A DNA stretch of 64,000 nt from Acanthopleura granulata (GCA_016165875.1 JABBOT010000005.1:23442627-23506626), one strand, 5' to 3'. Counted from the stretch's first letter, positions 1 through 15,300 are shown. The notes: a model not told the origin generated them from the letters alone. Numbers and translations: made by a program.

Positions 1-75
1 CCTTTCATGGGCTAAGAGACAAATGAACCGATAGGAGGAGCCAAACAACCCAGATATAGAAGACTGGTACCTTAC

Positions 76-370
76 CTCTGAGGTGAAGTACAGTATTCGC
101 CCACACAGCATCATCCATGACTTGTTCCATTCCTGGGCCACAACGAGAAAAAATAATACACATTTGAGGAAGACTAATAATGAGTACATGTAGCCTGTAT
201 ACACCTACATGAAATGACTTTCTACGGTTTAAATTACAACAATCCAATTCAGACAACTGATATGCCAATGACAGTCATACCTGGGTGAGGCCTCCTTTCA
301 AATACACGTAGCCACAGAATGACAAGTCATAGTTCTCCATCTGGTCCATCAGCCAAACAGGGCAAATACA
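76..370 (-). CDS. ARAP: ARAP PH4 domain, first two exons; gene continues off the left edge
   Basis: Exons 370-281 (VWLMDQMENYDLSFCGYVYL then KGGLTQ) and 132-76 (EWNKSWMMLCGRILYFTSE). They match the start of a further PH domain (GYVYLKGG, WNKSWMMLCGRILYF). The last donor is GTAAGG from position 75. The remaining PH strands and the RhoGAP, Ras-associating and final PH domains expected of ARAPs are not in the window. Confidence 0.85.
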
Positions 371-3300
371 CTGCAACATACGAAACAAAGTGTCAGTCCC
401 CAATAAAGTCTCATAACTTGACACAGCAGTCAAATGGTAATGCACTTTAACCCTTTAATCAGGTGCTTGTGACAACAAACATGGAGTAAATCATCTGCTC
501 TGTTATTAAATATGAAGTGAAATATTCATCGTTTTAAGCTGGTGTCTACGTCTTCAGCAACAGGAGAGGACAACAATTCAGAGAGACCATATGGTTTATA
601 AAAAAAAAAAAAAAAAAAAATATTTTGGATGCGCCATTTGAAAAATTATATCAAGCAGTTTGTACTTCTATTTATTTTCAACTTCAGGTGATGTACTTGT
701 ATGTAGGCATGTTTGATTGACTGTCCTCAGGTTTTAAAAATGCAAAGGTACATGCTGTTTCTACTTCATTACTGTATTATTTATACAGAACACTAGCAAA
801 TTGTACAATTTGAGGTATCATCTTAATATAAAGGTTTCATTCATTCAATCATACTGATCATCAATTCAGACACTGATATTTACTTTGGCAAGAGCTCTTA
901 GCCAGGATAACCGATCCTCAACAATGTCTGTGGCAAACAGGAAGAGGCGATTACCGGGTTTGGTTGTACTCAGTTCAAAGCTGTAAGCATACCTGAAAAC
1001 ACAAGCAAGGAAATCATCCATCTTTGACAGGGTTTAATAATGCCTTTAGGTGTATCCTAGTATTGCATCATGTAATGACCACCTAATTATACCTACCTGC
1101 CCCACGATTATAAAAAAAACTGATGATATATCACAGAGAATGGCATTTAACAATCATCAATGTTTACTAAGACTGAATAAGTTATGATTTTTGTTGATTT
1201 ACTTCTCTCCACTAATCTTTTTTTTGCCCTCAAACAAGAAAATCAGCGTCAGATTCCTGTTTTCCTGTTTCTTCTACTTAGCCTCTGAGGCAAATCTAGA
1301 CACCAAAACTGTTTAGTTAATCACAGCATAGAGTGACATAAAACTTTTGACTTCAACCAGCATGAAGAGCATTGTAGTAACCTTGGAACTTAAGTTTTCT
1401 TATCAAAAGCATAACTAACCGGAAGCTTCCCACCAATGTATTCGCTTTCAGTTCAAGTCTATCTCATGCTGTCTTCCTCTCCGGCCGTACATGGGAAGGT
1501 CTGCCAGCAACCTGCAGATGGTCATGGGTTTCCTCCAGGCTCTGCCCGGTTTCCTCCCACCATAATGCTGGCCGCCGTCGTATTAGTGAAATATTCTTCA
1601 GTACGGGGTAAACCACCAATCAAATAAATGAATGAATAAATAAATAAATCAAAGCATAACTCACTTGTCTGTGGATGTAGTGAATAGACTCAAGATCGAG
1701 TCATACGCTACTGAATCTTTGGCTGTTGTCGTCTGTAGTAGAAAAAAGAAACAATTCAGGATACATTTACATAATACCTTAATTAAAGGAAAATAATACA
1801 TCTGTCTGAATCAGCAGTGACAAGCAAGAATTGATAGTTCAGCCATGACAGGAATAATAGAGCTGCGACATCATGCATCTCAAAAACTGAAGACCTTAAA
1901 GGAAAAGTAAATAACAACAACACCAATGCTTGGAAGTCTGAAAATAGGTGTCTAACATTTCTGAAAACACCCCTCTGACAAAAATGGTAAGGTCCACATT
2001 GCCAATACTTATCCCTATCTTGATCCAATATTATAACATGGACATTATAGGTCTTACCACTTTCTCTAAGGGGGAGTCTTCAAAATTGTCAGGCATCTAT
2101 TTCCAGACCTGTCCCCATATAAAACATTTTCGTGCAATGTGAAGGAATGAAGTTTTCCACTTGAAACAAACATATGTCATATGGAAGATAACTGTGATCA
2201 AGTTGCAGATCTTGCAAAGAGCACACAGAGGTTGAGTGTGGGTGATAAGTCATGAGTCGGAGCCCTTTTATAAGGCTTTGTGTAAAACTAAAACGGGTTT
2301 GGCCCACATATTCCAAGCAGGAAATGGACAATTTGATGTCACTAGACTGAAAATCAGGGCACTCTGATTGGCTAAAACTAAGACATAAACTGAAACACGG
2401 CTATCTGCAGAAATCATACAATGAAAATCCCATTTGTGAACACCATATATAAAAAATTCTGAATAATACACAGGTGAAATTCTTTAATTGTCTTTCATTT
2501 TAAAGTTGGGCTTGATCAATGTTGCGTTTCGTCAGCAAATGTACAGAAAATATATATGATAAATATGCCATTTCTGAATACCAGCACATAAAATGTCAAC
2601 TCTGAATAATACACAGGTGAAATTCTTTAGCTGTCACACTTAATCAAAATTGTGTTTTGTCAGCAAACCTACATTAGGACAAATTACTGATATTATACAG
2701 CACTAAACACGACAGCTTTGCATGAAGACTTCCTATCTCTTAATTTCCATCAATCCTATACAGCTTTTTCACAACACCTGAACACTGGAAACTGATGAAA
2801 TTCAATTGTTACTAGTTAATCAGATGCAGGTACAATGTCAGCTGAAGCAAACTAAAGAATAAAGATATGGAAAGCATGTAATGTCAGGAACATGCGTATA
2901 ATGCTTATATACACTTTGTCATTATTAATAAAGGTGTCAACACAAGCGAGTTGATAAATGTCAATTTTCAGTTTTCGATTTTCTCGTCTTAAATGAACCT
3001 ACCCGGTCCATAGCATGAGCATCATTCAACGCCTGGAAGTGAATACAGAAGTGCTGTCAAACTAAAAGTCCAGACATGGAAATCTACATGCCTTTAACTT
3101 TTTAATCACAGTAATGGAACTACTTTAAACATTCAGATGAGATATGTTTAACTAAACAGTATCTCATTCCCTCAAACCACATTTTATTCACAAAAGACCT
3201 GGAAGGAGTTGGCAAAACTCAGCAGTGTGGCAGGGTTAACTTACTAGATGTTGGAAATTTATTTATTTGATTGCTGTTTTATGCTACACTCAAGAATATT

Positions 3301-6300
3301 TCACCAATACCATGGTGGCCAGCATTGTGGTGGGAGGAAACTGGCAGTGCTTGAAGAATCATTTTTTATTTAGGTGCCATTTGGCGAGTAAATGAAAATA
3401 ATGATGCACTGCATATATTATCCGCTCTCAGCTTCAGTACAGGTTCTAGTGCTGAAAAATGACTGAGACCTGGTTGGTCGCGTGGTCTAGATGGTTGACA
3501 TGTATTGCTGGTGATTTGGTGCCTGACTCTGAGGTCGTTGTATCCAGAAAGTGTAATCTCTAATGATGATAATACTGTTACTTAATTCACTTTTTAAATG
3601 ACATCTACCAATCTGAAGTTACTGACAACCTTTCCCACTTGTGACATATTTGTATATATGTGTACAACTTTTTAATTCAATACATGTACTGCTCAAATTT
3701 ACATGAATGTAAACATGCCAGAATTTGCAATTACTTCTTACTTTAAGTGAAATGAGAGAATACTTTTAGGAATGGTCAGGATAATGTTGTTTTATAAATA
3801 TTCAGGTGTATTGTAGCTTATCTCTCACATTCCATACTAAACATATGCCAGCCTTAATGACTTTTGCAACAAATAACCAAATAAGAGTCTGTATGAAATT
3901 CCAATCTAATCTCTTCACTCATATCAGTAAATAGAATGTTTTCCTCTATTAGGTACCAGCAACACACTTACGTGGCTAGCTGTTGTCACTGGTGGTTACT
4001 TTGCTAGCCTGGTGTCATAAATACATATGCATGTTTATGAGTCTGAATCAAAGATAAACTGCTCAATGGATCTCTCTGTAAAATAATTATTGGGTTGTGT
4101 TTAATGTTCATTTAACATATTGCTGTTTAAGAAATTTGCTATTCTGTATGATTGGAAACTGAAAGGCGAGAATAGACTTATTACCAGTGCAAGCTTTCAG
4201 ATGTAATGTAAATATGTACCTGTACCTTGGAATATTCTGTAAAGCAGAATGCTTTACATGGAATAACGTATATAGTTTTAACTCGCACCTCACCCAGCTG
4301 TGTTGATAAAGTGATAAACAATAGGCAATGTAAACATGACCTAATTCCGACACCTGGTTTTTGGATTCAAGCTCTCTGCTGATAAACTAACCTCTGTTAC
4401 GATAAATCAAAGTGAGGATAAGTCGTGGGTGACACTATTTAACCCTCACTAGAGTCTGTGTTTCGTCAGTGCACCCATATAGCAAAAAACTTTTTAGGAG
4501 AATTTCAGAATTTTCAGGCTCAACTGGTTCATCACGGCGATACAAGTCGATTCAATTTTTTTACTACTTATAGTACGTGGGGACTGATACATGACATTTT
4601 GGACTGTCTTGCCTGATTGGTTGTTACTTTGCCAACAAAACACTTTCCCTGTTATAATGAGTATATTCTTCTTATTGTGCCACTTTTGTGTGGGGATCTT
4701 TTTGTTACGTCTTCTTTGGCTAAACAAGCATGGATTCATTTCAGTATCATGTCCAACTCTCACTGGGATGAAAGTTCTTTTCTAAGCATCTTTCAGGGAA
4801 CAGCGTAATAACCTGTTAGTGTACAAATTCAGTGTGCATCTGATTTAGGTTTCAAACAATTCACTGGCACTGAGAAATACTGATGTATACAATATATAAT
4901 ATTATGGCCAATCTGTATGGAGTCATTGACATGAGATTTCACTCTGGTGGACGTAATTGGGCACTTACAAGTTCAGAGTACTTGGTGTCATATAACCCTG
5001 AGCAGAGCTTCGAACAACCCAACATCTTTGAGCGGGAGTATTGGCCCCTGCCCACCAGGTGGCTTTATTCTTTTAATGTGAAAGGAATGACACTTCCTAG
5101 CACAGGTGTAGTTACAAAGTCCATACATCATTCAACATTTACAACACTGTGTTTAAGATGACATGATGATTTGCTATGAATTATCTATTCACTTACTTAT
5201 TTGATTGATGTCTTATGCCGTACTCAAGAATATTTTAATGACTGCGGCCAGCATTATGTGGGAGGAAACCGAAGAGTGCCCGGGGTAAACACATGACCAT
5301 CCGCAGGCTGCTGGCGGACCTCATTTGCTATGAGTAATCAAACATTTGCCTTCACAATGTCATTAGAGTCACCTGCTGGACCTGTGCAAATAATCCTAGT
5401 ATAAAAAATTCTGAGATTTCCATATTCTACGTTTGCAGAAGTGGAATAAAGGGAAACTAGACAGAAAAAAAACTAACTGCCATAGCTGTGGGAAATAAAC
5501 AATTAACCTCAAAATGTGCAAGATGTATAACAAAAGGTATTTGTATAAAGACCAGCTAGTATTTTTGCCACTACTTGCAAAAAGATCATCTTGTATTGAA
5601 CAACTAATCCTGAACAAAGATCATCTAGTACTAAACAAAGATCAGGTGGAACTGAACAAACACCAGCTAGTACAGAACAAAGACCAGCCAGTATTGGACA
5701 ATGATAAGCTAGTATTGAACAACTTACACCAAACAAAGACAGTACAAAGACACGTATTGACCAGACACTAACCTTATCATCCAGAAAGTAGCTGAGGGAG
5801 CCATGCTCAAGCTGACACCAGCGTCTCAGGAAGTCTGCAATGGCAAACACAGGAAAACTTGACACAACAGCTGGTACAGGCTGATCAAATTGTAATAAAG
5901 GCAATAAATGTAATAATATCAAGAACAAACTTGTGCAAGAAAAGAATATATGTGACTGAGGATCACATGAAAAAATATACTAAAGATGCCGATCTAAAAC
6001 TTGACTTTCTTTTTTCATCTGTTCTCGTAAACCTTCAGAAGTGAATGTTACGGATTTATCATAATATATTTACCTATGTTTATACAAATGGTGGAAGAGA
6101 AATGGTCTTCAACGAATGTTATATTGCATAAAAAGGCCGGATTCACTGACACAAAGACACAATGAACGCGAACGGCCCAACACATATCAGTAAAACTTTA
6201 AATTGCAATGTTTAATTAGCGTGCCTCACCTTTTCTGTTGCTGCCTGTCTTGTACAAGAATCCCTGCTGACAGATTGTGGACCGCAACTTGGCTTCCAAA

Positions 6301-9300
6301 AACTGCAAAAAGAAAAAAATGATACGTTCAGTTTTTTTTTTTAAATTTCTGCACAGTGCATATACTGGGCATACTCCAGAAACCACAAAGTAATATATGC
6401 TGAATAGCGTATGGCATAAAAACTTACTGTTGGAGAATCTGTCAACCGGGTCATTTCTAAAACAAAAATATAAAATAACAATCAGAGAAATCAGATATAT
6501 CAAATAAAATCTTTACTTCATATATTTCACCTGACCCAATCATAAAAATTGATTCCACAAACCGACTACAGTAAAACTTGTCTAAACCAACCATGTCACG
6601 TGTCACTAATAAACAAAGTTCAGTGCAAGAAAGCAAGGTGAATTAAGGACCTTTTTGGGATTCATGAAGTTCATGTTGCTCGGCGTGTCGCCTCTGTATG
6701 ATGTCATTATTTTCCCTTGGTCATGTGTTTGTGCTGTGTTATCATTGGTTAAGGAATTTTTTATTGTACGCTAAAAAAAACAAAAAGGGTACAAAGCCTA
6801 TGTTCTGTTCAGTACCAGAAATCTTACATGGTACTGTCAGCTGTTTATCGTGCCGATCATACATAGGTGTATGTAGTGTTACTGTATATGTTATCTCGAA
6901 GTATCTCGAGACAATTGCTGGTTTTGAACTCCCGCCAAACATCAGTGTTGGATCCGTAGGCTAACGTCTGTACGACGACGCCATTTGTTTTGTTGTGTCA
7001 GAGCTGTTTTTTAGACGTGGTTAAGATAGATGAAATTACTAAGGATTCAGTGTGCATGTGCATATGTCACATGGTTTTGTCATGCAGATAACATTTGAAA
7101 AGGGGATCCTCCATGCTACAGTCAGTGTTCAACAAGACTCATTCAGGGAAGCATGAATGAACTGACAACACATGCTGCTTGGAAAGAGACACGCCCAGCA
7201 AACTCACATTTACCATAGCTTGTTTTTTATTTTTGACTCCGACTTTTATTTCTTTCAATGTGTAGAGAAATATAAGTCTATTGGTAGGCTGATATGGCCC
7301 AAATACAAGTGTTATGAAACCTCTGTGACCTGCGATCCCCTGTGACCTGCTGATCATTGCTGACTGAGGAACATATAGATTTTAAAGGGTAGGCAGTGTC
7401 TAAATACGGATAGGAAAGTATCCCTGGTTTTTCAAATGGACCTCTGCTAGACATTGTATCAGTAGCATACAATGTCTAATTCATCAGGCTAGGACTTAGG
7501 GAATTGACAGTGGGTCAAGCAGCCGTCACCGCCATGTTGCAAAGGTACGTCATGTGACCACTGTAAACAAAGCCAGCTGAGATGGAAACTCAATGGCTGT
7601 GTTTTTTTTCGTCAATTTCTAAATAACCAGAGAGTGTCATTCATCATGCATGTTACCATTGTAATGCTTAGAGTCTTCGCAATCAGAGTAAATATAAATA
7701 TTCCTGTGTGACTTGTCTCCAGCCACAAGTTTCCATCTGACAGCAGGCCTACTGAGTAGGGGTACCATCGATATAATATAGCTTGTTTCTCAACAACGGA
7801 GTTGCTCATTTTGTTCACACTTTCTCAACAGGTGGCCCATGTAATAAACAACATGCACACCAAATATTATAAAAGAGGATTATCTCCTCTTCTGACAACA
7901 CCTCTCTGACCCCCAGCGGAGATAGCAGAGGAGTGTAGGAGTAGTTGGTCAGTTTCACGCTGTGTCAGATTACACAGTTTGGATTAACATCCATGAGATA
8001 TAACAGGGACTGGAAAGCCCTGTCGGTATTCAAAATAGACAAGTGTCTGTGTTTTCAATAAAAATAACATGGGTTGTACATCGAGATAAAAGCACACCAA
8101 GCGACATGGTCGGTATTGACAAGATATCTGTTCATACATCTTTCGGTGTTGGCAAGTTTCACTTCTGTACAAGATCAACTGACAGCCAATGCACAGCATG
8201 TACATTCCAGACATATAATTGAAGAAGAGCTCATGCTGGGAAACACAGCTTCTTTTCACTTCAACTTGAATAGTTACATTGCCTGTATGTTATTGAAAGA
8301 AGTCTACTGCTATACAGAATCTCTTGGAGGAAATCTGGAAGTCTTTACTGAACCTTTAAAGTCAGGTCACCCATGTATGAGGCTCACAACCTAATATATT
8401 CAACGGCAACTGTTTTCTTCTCTCATGCACGAAGTAGAATTTTGTTCCCTGGCAACAATGTAATGTATTAGTCCAATAAAAGCAGGCTTCTGATCACCAT
8501 GTATATGTACAGATACGGTAAATATCACTGAACAGTATTACGGACATTTGAGGAAATAGAAATCCGCAAAACTACTACTCACTGTCTCCTCCATTCTGAT
8601 ACAGGAATTCCTGGAATGACAATTTATTTGCTGTTAATGGTTTATTTAAGACGTTTTTTATCACCATATTCAAGAATATTTCACATATACATTACCACTC
8701 CAGTCAGTTTTATGTGTGAAGGATGCACGACTGAGATGAGCTTGAAGAAAACCGTTTCCCTTTGCCTGATATTTATTCATTTATTTCACACTGTTTAACA
8801 CTGTTGCTCAAAAATACCCTAATTCCTCAACCTTTTCACACAGGAAACAGAAACTTTCAATGCCATTTATGCATATTTTTAATTCGATTTTAGAGACAAA
8901 ACTTCATTGGTCGGGTGGGAAATGTTTCAGGGCTTCACAAAAAGTCTAATTTCACAGAATAATGCCTTTAGAATATGCTTGAATAAACACCTTGCAAACA
9001 TGTGAAAAGACTGAAGAATTTCAGCATACAACCAGCCAGCATTAAGGTGGCTGGAAACTGTGCAAAACCTGGAGAGTACATAACCATCCAGAGGTTGCTG
9101 GCACATTTTGCCTTGTATCTGACACATATCATCTGGGGCCACTTGCACAAAGGCATCATAAGCCGAAGTTGATTGTAAATCACTACGAACTTGATGGTAG
9201 CCTTCCCTTACATTTCATCAATAAATATGACCCAGCTGTAAATATTTACAATTGCTCTAAAATTTACTTTGAGTACAAATACGAACTTTATTTGGACTGC

Positions 9301-12300
9301 TAGTCAGTAATTTTCGACTCAGTTTGCCAAGGTGTGCAATTCAATTGTCTCGGGCAGGTGTTGGGAGAAGTTTAAAACACGTTGTTGTCATTAGCTGCTG
9401 AATCATGATGATTTAGAACTCTTTTAAAAATGAAGGTAACAAAAAGATATTTACTGGTACATTGCCGATTTACACAGATCACCTTTACGTACAAGTCAAA
9501 CTTGGCCTACAATTTTGATCATAACTTTGAAAAGTTACAATCACCTTACAATTCATCTTGTAAGTGGTATAACTTATTTTTACAATCGATTGTAAAGTCA
9601 ACTGAAGGGTTTACAATCCATTGTTGCTACGATTCCTCTGTGGAAGCGGACCAAGGAATATCATGGAATAGTAATGTCTCGACAGACATATTGACATATG
9701 CCATTAGCCTCACATAATTCCACATATCATACAAAATGACTTTGGGCTGTCATAAGAATGAATATTTTGCTTAACTTACCTCCAGCCCCAAAACACAGGA
9801 GCCAGCTATCATCCAAACATGATAAATGGTACTAGTTCTTATATCACAGGTTTAAAATTTATTCAAGACTGAATTTAAACTGTATTACTGTAACTAAAGT
9901 ACAGTGTACAAGCGTTAACTGACCAGATTTCTACATGATTTGCGGTAACTGACCATGTCTTATACTTAAGATGCCCTATAATTTCACCCCCAAAACAACA
10001 AAGTTTTACAGGAAAATAAATGCAATAAAATATTACTTATAGTGCTGAAACCTATACTATATTATCCTCGTTTCTCAACAAACCTCAAACGCTTTTCTAA
10101 GATCAACAGAACTCTCAAAATCAACAACAAATGAGCAACTTAGTTTTGCACAAAACTGAACCAGCCATTTACAGTATATGCTGAAGAACTCCATTTGTCC
10201 AAAGGCATAAGTGTGCTTATCAAACATGTTCCATTTTTTTTGCCACATCCGTACTTATAAACGTACCATTTGCAAACTTTGTCCTGCATCTTTGGCTATC
10301 TCAAATGCCGTCTTCCCATCACTACCAGGTCTGTGATACAAGATCTGAAACCCATAATATCAGATTGGCAACATGGTTATGGATTAACATGTATTGATGA
10401 ACGAAAACAATCAGAAACATTACTGATGGCAGGGCAAGCCTTAAACTTTTGCAAAACAGCTGCCTATGTGCATCTCTTGATTTTGAGTTTTGCTGGTTTT
10501 GAAAAAAATAAATCACAAATTTTCCTTACATAAAATCTTTGCATTTGTGCTACATGTACCATCTGTGCTATTTATATGTCTATAAGATTTAATGTAAAAT
10601 GTACAATGCTTATCTCTCTTTGTTTTCAGTCCACAGTGAAACTGCAGCAATCTCCCTTACTGATGGAGGACAATTACTGCTATTTTGAACAAATAAATTA
10701 TGGCTGTCCAAATTTGTTTTCTTTCCTCATGGTAGATATGAATTTAATATAACCAACGTCAAGTAAAAGAACAATCTGAAAAACTCATCACCAATTCACT
10801 ACCTTTCATTTCAAATCAACAACCTTTACAGTTTAACTTTTAAAAGATTTATATTTGTTAATACGCAATTCTTAAGATTTATAACATATATACCTATATG
10901 TATATACAAATACACAAATATAGATTCATTCACGCTGAGTTCAGAAAACAAAAAACAGAGCTCTTTGGAAAGACAGAATGATATGGCCATACCTCTGCTC
11001 CGGAGAATAAAATTTGCATTGTTTTGAGGACATCATCTGTCTCTGCCATTCGAAGGAGTTCCTAAACAAGGGAGGTAAATCACACAATACAGAGAGTTGT
11101 TATCCATGCAACATTTCAAACATCTAAAATTTGTAAAAGTATTCAATAACTATACATTACTCTTAATGACAATAATGAATATAAAACATGAAACAGTTTT
11201 TCTTATTTATTTATTTACTTACTGTGATGTACACTTTCATGTACTCACTTGATTAAGGGCTGTTTTGTTGGCATTTTTTGGATGGAGTCGGCAGAACTTG
11301 CGCAGTTTGTACTTTTCCTCAATATGAAGCTTCCTCTGCTGGGCTGTTGTCTCATCTCCAATCTCCATGTCAGGTAACATGTCAAACTCCCAGAAATTAT
11401 TGGCATTCTCGTTGCCTATGGCAACAATAAGCTGAAACAAAATGGAAAACGTAAAGGACTGAAACTCCAAGATGTATTCAGTTGTGCAGGACAATTACTA
11501 ACTGTTTAATTCTTGACAGGAGAAATTATTGAAAAGTTTCGCACCTCATTTAACATTGTGTGGAAGCTGAATGACCTTCAAACTGGTCAAGTGAGCCTTT
11601 TCATATTTACAGTTCAAAATGCTGAAGGAGATTTGTGCTCAAAAATTCAGTTCTATCATTAAAAGTCCATCATCAACCATCTCCATAATTCTGACTTGAG
11701 TCAAAATATTCTTTATGAACCTAGCCCTCATAACAGGGAAAGACCTTTTCAAATTTGGATTTATTTCAAAACTTATGACCAGAAGTCTGTCTTATACACA
11801 TTATACATCTTGTATGAGCTTCATAATTCAGTTCACTCATCCAGATATTATGAAGGGGAGAAATATATAGCTGCCTATAAAGTCTGCCATAACTCCAATA
11901 AAACTGAAAGTACAATGCAAAAATGACAAGAAAATAGATCTTGATCAGACAAATCAGACAGAGTGTCCAATCTTGGTCAATCCTATCAGGGTGTCTTATC
12001 TTGGTCAGCCGTGTTAGATAGGTTGTCAAATCTTGGTCAGTCCTATCAGGCAGGGTGTTCGATCTTGGTCAGTCCTATCAGGGTGTCTCATCTTGGTCAG
12101 CTGTGTTAGATACGTTGTCAAATCTTGGTCAGTCCTATCAGACAGGGTGTTCGATCTTGGTCAGTCCTATCAGGGAGTCTCATCTTGGTCAGCTGTGTTA
12201 GATAGGTTATCAAATCTTGGTCAGTCCTATCAGACAGGGTGTTCGATCTTGGTCAATCCTATCAGGGAGTCTCATCTTGGTCAGCCGTGTTAGATAGGTT

Positions 12301-15300
12301 GTCAAATCTTGGTCAGTCCTATCAGACAGGGTGTTCGATCTTGGTCAGTCCTATCAGGGTGTCTCATCTTGGTCAGCCGTGTTAGATAGGTTATCAAATC
12401 TTGGTCAGTCCTATCAGACAGGGTGTTCGATCTTGGTCAGTCCTATCAGGGAGTCTCATCTTGGTCAGCTGTGTTAGATAGGTTATCAAATCTTGGTCAG
12501 TCCTATCAGACAGGGTGTTCGATCTTGGTCAGTCCTATCAGGGAGTCTCATCTTGGTCAGCTGTGTTAGATAGGTTATCAAATCTTAGTCAGTCCTATCA
12601 GACAGGGTGTTCGATCTTGGTCAGTCCTATCAGGGAGTCTCATCTTGGTCAGCTGTGTTAGATACGTTGTCAAATCTTGGTCAGTCCTATCAGACAGGGT
12701 GTTCGATCTTGGTCAGTCCTATCAGGGAGTCTCATCTTGGTCAGCTGTGTTAGATAGGTTATCAAATCTTAGTCAGTCCTATCAGACAGGGTGTTCGATC
12801 TTGGTCAATCCTATCAGGGAGTCTCATCTTGGTCAGCTGTGTTAGATAGGTTGTCAAATCTTGGTCAGTCCTATCAGACAGGGTGTTCGATCTTGGTCAA
12901 TCCTATCAGGGTGTCTTATCTTGGTCAGCCGTGTTAGATAGGTTATCAAATCTTGGTCAGTCCTATCAGACAGGGTGTTCGATCTTGGTCAGTCCTATCA
13001 GGGAGTCTCATCTTGGTCAGCTGTGTTAGATAGGTTGTCAAATCTTGGTCAGTCCTATCAGACAGGGTGTTCGATCTTGGTCAATCCTATCAGGGTGTCT
13101 TATCTTGGTCAGCCGTGTTAGATAGGTTATCAAATCTTGGTCAGTCCTATCAGACAGGGTGTTCGATCTTGGTCAGTCCTACCAGGGTGTCTCATCTTGG
13201 TCAGCCGTGTTAGATACGTTGTCAAATCTTGGTCAGTCCTATCAAACAGGGTTTCCAATCTCGGTCAGTCCTATGAAACAGTTTGTCAAATCTTGGCTAG
13301 CTCTATCAGACAAAGTGTTTGATCTTGGTTAATCCTATCAGACAGGGTTTCCAATCTTCGTCAACCTTATAGACAGGGTTTCTGCCCTTTCAGGGTGAGT
13401 GTCAAATCTTTGTCAGTCTAAAAGACATGGTTAACACTGTTAGTAAACCTTATCAGACACTAAGACAAGGTGTCCAGTTTCACTCTACCCAACATGACAT
13501 ACTCAGTCTTAGTCCTTACCCCAATTAAACTGGGTGTCCAGATCTTGGTGTCCATCCTCAGCGACTTGACTCGAGATACCCCTGAACCAAGCTCTCGGTG
13601 AATGCCTTTCAAAAATGATCACAAAGTTATGTTTGTTCAAAAATAATCAAAGCACACAATAATCCAGCATGATAAAATCAATCGTCAAAATGTGTCAGTC
13701 AGGCTCTGTTTGCACAACAAACTACTGTATTAGACTCAAAACATGCCTGTTATTAATATAGTTGGGAATAAACTGCCTTAGAATTTATTTATTTATTTGA
13801 CTGATTAATTGTTTATAACTTCTATAGCCAAGAATTTTTCACATATACCATGACAGCCAGTTTTAAGGGGAGGAAACCAGCGTGTTCATAGTAAACCACG
13901 AACCTTTGTTGACTTTCTAACACACTTTCTCACATGTGTGCTATACAGTTTCATGGCATATAATTGGGAGAAAAAGAAGGTCTTCAATTAACGCAACACA
14001 TGGCGCAAACAGCCCCATGACCAACAGTCTGAAAAAGGATTTATTTATTCATTTATTTCACTGGTGTTTTACGCCTCACTCAAGAATATTTTGCTTATGC
14101 GATGGCGCCGAGCATAATGGTGGGGTTAACCGGGTGTTTGAAAAAGGAATTATCCTAAGGTAAATATGTATAGTTGCAACATCCAGAATACTTAGCCTTT
14201 TAAAACCAGCCCAAATTTAATCTTACCTGCACATTTTTTACATAACACAATGCCCAAATTTACTGCTGCCCAGTGAGGTTCTATAAAACAAAAAAAGAAT
14301 TTGCACTCATCACAAATACATGTACATCAATCACTTTAAAGTGAGAATTTGTTCCTTTTTATTCGTTCTAAAACAGTACTTTGACAACAGTGACAAAAGA
14401 AAAGACACGAAAAAATGACATACTGTAAATCTTCAACCTTTTCAATCATTAAAGGAGTTTTTAAAGGGTGCTGTACGCATACAGTTGTTGCAATAATGAA
14501 GCCAAAATTGATGTGTTTGTGTCACCACAGGTATAAGCTTAATAAAAGTATAGGAATTATTTCTCTAGATCCTAAAGTTCTCCCGGAAAATACTGAATAT
14601 TGCTTTAAGCAGTGGTTGAAAAGGTTAAAGAATTAGGGTGATCATTACATTTCAAAGTTTGTTGTGATCCACCAAGTACAACTATTAATTGCGTAGTTAT
14701 GTATAAACCGTGCTACTCACTAGGTGCTCTGCAGTCCACACACCACTGGTTACTGCCATTCACCATCACCTTCTTCAACACCTGTATTTGAAAAGTAACA
14801 GTAACGAAGATCTACATGTATAAATGCAAAAAAAGAGAGTTAAATACCATGTGCCCTAATATACACTGATGTACAAGTGTCACCTGCTTTAAAGTGCAAT
14901 AGTGACAAAAATACACAGGTACGTAGGCCTCTTACATATTTTTATGTACAGAAGTCCTGTATTCAGAACACATGTATCTGAAAAGTTAACTCTGTGACTA
15001 TGATCTATATTTGCAAAAAATAGAGGTACATAGAGGTACACAGAGGTACATATATATATATATATATTTCTATGATATATCTATGACATATGTATATACA
15101 GCAAGCACCTCCAGAACACTGACGTGCTGCTCCACACTTTCTTAAACATATGCATTTGATAGTTATATCCAGAAAGAGCCCATACCGTATCATCAGCAAG
15201 GCCCTCTGCTATTGCATCTTCAATGGCTAACTTCCAATCCTGTGTTTCTTGTGTGCTGTCAAATGTGAAACTGCCAAAAAAAAAAGAGTATTTGTGCAAA

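Noticed and set aside
9780..9831. Reading this exon directly into the exon at 5834-5773 as the start of PH3
   Set aside because: Phase would allow it, but the exon at 6302-6230 supplies a far better PH start (GFLYKTGSNRK) joining in phase to DFLRRWC; the 52-nt segment is kept only as a linker candidate before the 29-nt exon.
10638..10680. Possible extra ankyrin exon on the minus strand (QNSSNCPPS reading)
   Set aside because: The length and phase do not fit the neighbouring exons, and the phase-0 reading has an immediate stop.
12033..13322. Repeated 60-86 aa open frames rich in SWSVL and NLGQSY
   Set aside because: Translation of the 92-bp satellite, inside an ARAP intron.
15046..15068. (TA)n tract and similar at 34.68 kb
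   Set aside because: Ordinary microsatellites without further structure.
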